Assembly (NCBI GenBank): GCA_009921765.1 | Contig: RFXC01000210.1 | Location: 1-7,296 of the forward strand | From: Betaproteobacteria bacterium | GTDB lineage: Bacteria > Pseudomonadota > Gammaproteobacteria > Burkholderiales > Burkholderiaceae | Length of the DNA: 7,296 nucleotides | Direction: 5' to 3' | Part shown: piece after piece, positions 1-6,000 of the stretch | Layout: the number at the start of each line of letters is the position of its first letter | Position numbering within the stretch: the stretch's first letter is position 1 | Position numbers and translations under genes: made by a program | The notes under the pieces: model-generated | What the model was told of the DNA's origin: nothing | Seen by the model: the letters and a program-made list of their open reading frames with translations, nothing else | Database searches by the model: none

Positions 1-3000
1 TCCATGCCAAACGGCGTGTTGTTCACCACCTTGATGCTGGCATCGCCGTGCGCGACCAGCCGCTTGTCGGCAAAGCCCGTGGCAATGGCCGAGCGCGAAC
101 TGCTGTCGGCCAGAATGTGGATCAGGCCCGGCGCCGCCTGAATGGTGGGCATGCGCAGGAAAAGCAGATCAAGCTTGTCGCGCGCCACCACCGTGCCGGC
201 CGGCGCGCTGGTGTCGGTCAGCCCCAGTTTTTTGAGCTGCTCATCGATCTTGCCCAGCAGCGCCTGATACCGCGCAATGGCCTCTGAATTGCCGGCATGG
301 CTTTCCATCCAGCCGAGCACCTTGGCCCGGTCTTCGAACAGATTGTTGGCGAGGTTGGCGTATTTCAGCGTGGGGAGCGACAGATCTTTGGGCTTGACCA
401 GATAAAAATCGTCACTCAGTTCCTTGGCAAAGATCGCGCCCTTGTCGCTGCGCGTAATCGCCATCGCCTTCCAGCTCTGCGCATCGGCATAGGTTTCGGT
501 GGACGGATTGATGGTGGCAGCGCCACCCGTTCTGAGATACCAGCGCCCATCGGTAGTGCGCACCGTATCGCCTGTCTTCACGGCAAGCGAGGTCACCGTC
601 ATCGCCGGCGTATGCGTGGGCGAAAGCGGCTTCCAACGGCTCGCGTTGGTGTAGTCCTCGGCCTCGAGCACAAAGCTTTGTTCGGTGATGCCGGCGCCGG
701 GCGAGAACATATAGGCTTGTCCGGCGGTACCCGCCTTGAAGTTGCCGGGAACAAGCTCCACCAGAGAGCCGGTTGCCACCGACAGCGACACATCCTCCAG
801 ATCAAGCGCCGCGTAGTGATATTGCTGAGCGGGATCAAGCCCGAGCGTTGTCTTCTCGGCATCGGTCAGATCGGTGCCGATGCGGCTTGCGCTCAGCTTT
901 TCATCGCCATTGACCACATAGGGCAAAAGCTGCACGAGTGTGCGGTAATTGATACCCGCCTCGACCTTGGCCTGATTGCCCACTGTGACGGTATTGATGC
1001 TGTCGTCGGCCGTGTCTTCACGCGGATCGAACACGATGGGCGCAGGCGCCACCACCAGACCATCAACCGTTGCGCGCTCGCCCTTGCCCAAGCCGGGTTG
1101 CGCCAGCAGCGACACATTGCCGATCGCCTTGACCGAACTGGTGCCGGCAATGTCGATGACATTGCGTTCAGTGATTTTGGACGTGCCAAGCGGAATCGCG
1201 CCGCCCAGACCCACCAGCGTGGCATCGACCTGCGCCTTGGTGAGCAGGATGTTGGGGACACGCAAGCGGTCCTGCCCGGCCATCAGCCGCACATCATTGC
1301 CCAGCACGTCGGTGTTGGTGAGGCGAATGGAATTGTCGGCGTCCACCACGGCATCGGCGCTGGCGTAGGCCCCCGCGATGAAGGCCACCGACAGCACATT
1401 GGCCGCCGACTCGAGGTCGGAGTCGCTGCGGGTGGCAAAGTCAATGTTGCCGCTCAAGTTGCGGATCTTCGCGCCACTCGCGCTGATGGTGGAGCGCATC
1501 TTCGCCTGCTGATCGGCCTGCGCAACCGTCACCGAGTAGCCGCCTACACCGTCCACCCTCACCTTGTCGATGATGTTGGCGTTGGCATAGGTATCCACCT
1601 GGAACACGCCGGTCTTGCCCGGGGCAGCCTCAACGACCAGTTCCGCACCTTGGCCAAATGCCACGTTGGCGCCGAACCGGCGGGCACTTGTGCCGATATC
1701 GGTGTCGGCAGAGAGCGCGGTGATGCTCCCAAGCCCCGCCGAGCCCGACCGTAGCGACTCTTCGGTGGCCGAAAATTTGCTCTTGTCGGCGACGTTGTCG
1801 GCCTTGATGGTGATGGATCCCGCGTTGACCTTGCTCGCGCCGATCAGAATATCGGCGGCACCGGTGAGCATGGTGCTCATGGCCGCACCACTGCCGGCAA
1901 AGATGCCGACCGACAGGTTCTTCGATGTGGCATCGAAGTTCTGCACGCGCGATGAAGACAGATCGAGAAGACCCACGTTGTGAATACCGCGATCGCCCAT
2001 GCGGACCAGCGTAGTCGCGAGAATGGCGAGCTGCGAATCGGCGCCCACGGCCGAGATGAGGCCACCGCTCGACGCGCTCGCCCGCTGATAGGTTTCGTCC
2101 TGGCCCAGCGCGCGCGCGCGGAGCACAGCGGCGGTGACCTGCGCATCGTCGCCAATTTCGGCAGTGATCGAGCCTGCGTCAATCGTTGACGCGAACGAAG
2201 TGCCCACCGAGATGCCGGTGCTCACCGCGAGCGAGTTGGATTTCGCCATGGCCTTCTGGAGGCCGCGCGCCTCAACCACCACCTGCGTGGTGTCGCGCGA
2301 TCCGGGAACCTCGGTGGCACGCAACAAGGCCTTGACCGTAGGCGCGAGCGTATTCTCGGTGACGGTTCCCGCTGCCGCGGCCGCAATCAGGCCGAAGCTG
2401 AGCGCAGCAGCCTTCACCTCGGCATTGGTTTCCGACTTGCTGTCGGCCAGCACCGTGAGGTTCTTGCCGGTGGTCACCACCGACAGCCCAGTGTCGCTGC
2501 CCGGCACTTTGTCGGGCGTGCTGCGATCCACCGCTGCATAAGTGCTGCCGCGGATGGTGTTGAACGCGTTCGCGCCGCCCCCTGCGAAGGCCACACCGAT
2601 GCTGATTGAAAGCGAAAACGCGATGGCCGTGGATTCGGAATCGATGCGTGCATCATCGGTGGCACGCACCGTGATGTCGCCCGCGGCTTTCACGAGCGAG
2701 CGGTCAATGATCGCCGAGGTGTTGCTCGCGATTTCATTGGTGGCTGTGGACACGCCGACAGCAACCGAGCCGCCGAACATGCCGAACGATGCCGCCACCG
2801 ACACCGCGAACACGGTGGAATCGATCGATGAGGTATCGGAAGCATCCACCGTGATGCCGCCATCGACATCGATACCGGCGCCGGTGGAGCTGGCGATGAA
2901 GGCCTGAGTCTGCGAGCCCACGCGATTGACCGCGCTCGCCCCCGCCCCCGAGAGCGCAGCAGCCACCTGGCCGCCCGCGGCGGCCACCGATCCGGCGAAT

Positions 3001-6000
3001 ACCGTGGAATTGATTTCCTGATCAGTGATCGCCTGCACCGACAGATCCAGCGTGTCGGTGGTGTTGGGAAGCGCGAGGATGGACGAGCGCTCGACCGATG
3101 CCACGATCCGGTTGGCAGCGGTGTTCACCAGCTGCTTCCACTTCTTGGTGTCGGAGTAGTCCTGCGTGAGGATCAGGTCTTCATCGGTACCGTCCTTGTT
3201 GGCATCAACCGCCTCAAGTTCCTTGTCGCCGATGTATTCATAGGTTTCGTTGGCGCGGCCCCCGGAGGCCGGTCCGAGCCGGATGATCTCGCCCTTCTTG
3301 ATGCGCTTGGGCTTGTCGACACCCGAGGTGTAGGTGACCGCGCCGGTGTAACCCTGCGGATCGTAGCCGATGTAGTTGCGCGCAATCGATACGCCCACCG
3401 ACGCGCCGATACCCACCTGACCCACGCCCACGCCGAGCGCTGCCGAAATGATCCAGGCGTCGATCAGGTTGGTGGCGTTGGCCTTGATGGTGACGTCCGA
3501 CCCCGCGCGGATCAGGCTGTCATCGACCTTGGCAAACGCGTCGCCCAAAATCACGTTTACCGCCGACGCGCCCGCACCCGCCACGCCCAGCCCGGTCTGG
3601 CCCGCAGCGAGCGCTATCGAGGCCGCCGCCGCCGTGACGCGAATGGTCGAGTCCGATGTGCCGAGCACCTTCACGATGCCCTTGGCATCGATCTCGGCAC
3701 CATGAATACTCGCCTCGACCACGCCGTCGATCACGTTTCGCGCGAGCGACACGCCCACCGAAATCGCAACTCCGGTCTGGCCAAACGCCGCCGCAATGGT
3801 GGCCGCACCTGCGAATGAATTGATGAGCGATACATCATTGGCTGCGATGTCGACATCGGCCACGATGATGCGGCTGGGCCGCGCGCCAGCAGTCGTGGAT
3901 GCGGTGTCAATCCCCGACTGCACGCGCAGTCCGATCTGGTTCTCGGCCCAGACGCCTGAGCCACTGACTGCAACGCCAGTCTGACCGGCTGCGATCGCAG
4001 CCGACCCCGCCACCACCAGCGCATCGATCAGCTGGCTGGTGGACGATGCGATGTTCAGATCGCCTTCGGCTGTAATGTCGCTGTCGATCACCAACGAGCG
4101 CACGGTGGCGATCGATGCGTCGCCCACCTTGCCGAAGCCGTCCTGCCCGATGAGGTTGCGCGCGACCGAAATGCCGATCGAAGCGCCCACGCCGGTCTGG
4201 CCGGCCGCGATCGCCACCGAGATCGCTGCCACCCGCGCGGCGATCACAGAGTGGCTCTCGGCGCTGAGGTTCACATCGGTCTTGGCGACAACGGTGCTGT
4301 CACTCAGAATTGCATCGACCCCGCCCGCGAGCGTATTGACCGCGACCGCACCGGCACCCGACACCGCAATGCCGGTCTTGCCGATGCCCACCGCCATCGA
4401 CGCCGCGACCGAGATCGCGTTGAGGTTGCTGCGCGTGATTTCGATGGTATTGCCCACCACCTCGAGCGCATAGCTGTTGCCACGCGCATCGCTCACCATC
4501 CAGCGGTTTCCTGCCTCGAGTACCGACACATCGAGGTCGGGTCGCACGCGCTCCCACCGGGTCGCATCGGAATAGTCGGTTCGACCCAGGTCATATTCGA
4601 TCCGGTTCTTGCCGATATAGCGGTAGATGGCGCCGCCGTCACCGCCATAGCGGTAGTCGTCGACCAGCTTGACCGTGTCGCCACGGTTCATCGACTTGGC
4701 GTCGGGCTTGACCGGTTTCCAGCGTTTGGTATCGGTGAAATCAAGCTTTGCCAGATCGGTTTTCCACTTGCTCTTGGCGATGTATTCATACACGCCACCC
4801 GCAAGCGCGCCGGAGGTCACGCCCACCGTGTCGCCCTTCTCCAATTCCTTGGTGCCATCGGTGGTGGCGTAGTCCCACTGCAGGCTGTCGGAACTGCGAT
4901 AGAGCGCAGACGGCCGCAGAAAATCGGTATCTGGCAGGTCGATGCCCTTGTCCACCATCAGCTGGGGAAGCGCCCTGACAACGGCCGGATCGGCATAGTC
5001 GGTTGCCAGCTGCCAGCGCGAGGTGTTGGCAAAGTTCTCTTTCCAGAGCTCGATGCTGGTTTCAACCTCGACGGCTTCCCAGAGGTCCTCGTCCTCGAAG
5101 TCGGCATCGGTCAGGTCGATGGACGTGGAGGAGCCGACAAACTTGAAGAGCTTGCCCACCAGATCGCCGTCGTCATGGTTGCTGGCCACCCGCACCACAT
5201 CGCCCGTGGCCACCTGCCGCCGGCCCACCTCGGTGGTGTAGCTTTCGGGCTGGCCGATAAACCGGTACACCCGGCCGGGTAGCCCACCCGCGGTATGCAC
5301 CGCGTCAACCGCAACGGTATACCCCGCCTTGACCTTGCTCGAATCGGTCTCGACTTCGTCCCAATCCGAATGGCTGGCGAAATCGATGCCATCCAGCCCG
5401 ACGAGCTTGTCGTCGCCATCGTATTCATAGACTCGACCGCTCGTGGCGCGAACCATGTCGCCCGATCGAACGGATACCAAACCGTCACGGGCGACGAAGT
5501 CCCAGGACTGGCCCTCGGTGCTTCGGAACGAGGTCTTCTTGCCGGCGTTGGCAAGCGCGTCAATCGTTGCCGGCGTGAGGCCACGCGCAGCGGCCTCGGC
5601 GAGCGTCGGTGTGGCAAGTAGCACGCCGCCCGCACTCGCGCCGATGTTCAATTCGCCCGTGCGCGCGGTGAGCCTCGCATGGTCTGCCTGAGCGAGCACG
5701 TCGGTGTCGATGCTGTTGAATGCGAGCGACAGGCCGATGGACACCGCAACCGATGTGTTGCCCGAGACAGACGCGGCGAGCGATGCGGCCCCGGCCACTG
5801 CGTTGATCGACGTACCGCTGTCGGCGGTGAGACTGATCGAATCGGCCGCAAGCGTTCGCGGTGAGGCCGCCTCGCCATCTATCGTTGCCTCGAGGCTGGA
5901 ATAGATGCGGTTCTCTGCATAGACGCCGGCCGCGCTCGCCGAAATGGCAGATTTGCCGCTTGCGCCAACGGCAGCCGTGGCGGTCAGCACGCGCGCGGTG

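Noticed and set aside
48..287. A 79-codon plus-strand reading frame
   Set aside because: Antisense register again; its stop is the complement of a TCA serine codon at 285-287 of the giant gene.
297..1754. A 485-codon open reading frame on the plus strand
   Set aside because: It lies in the exact antisense register of the giant gene. Stops there need the sense codons TTA, CTA or TCA, which are rare (TTA 0, CTA 3, TCA about 10 in 2431 codons). Its end at 1752-1754 is simply the CTA codon for Leu 1848. Its translation is His/Arg/Gly-rich with no recognisable domain.
3592..4202. Short DNA repeats (ccggtctggcc) as a CRISPR array or regulatory repeat
   Set aside because: The repeats are 11 bases, sit in frame at the same place of each A-unit, and are explained by the protein repeat. 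There are no uniform repeat-spacer units.
3363..4436. Hydrophobic A cores read as transmembrane helices
   Set aside because: The stretches are made of Ala, Gly, Val, Ser and Thr with few Leu or Phe, recur every 60-70 residues and contain conserved Gly, Gln and Asn. They fit beta strands of a repeat fold better than many membrane spans.
4251..5282. A 343-codon open reading frame on the plus strand
   Set aside because: Same antisense register; it ends at the complement of the CTA codon for Leu 672. The sense strand here encodes clear repeat modules, so this is a shadow.
5111..5635. A 174-codon reading frame on the minus strand
   Set aside because: It is in another frame of the same strand, overlaps the B cluster, and is Arg/Pro/Ser-rich without domain features, as expected for an out-of-frame reading of GC-rich DNA.
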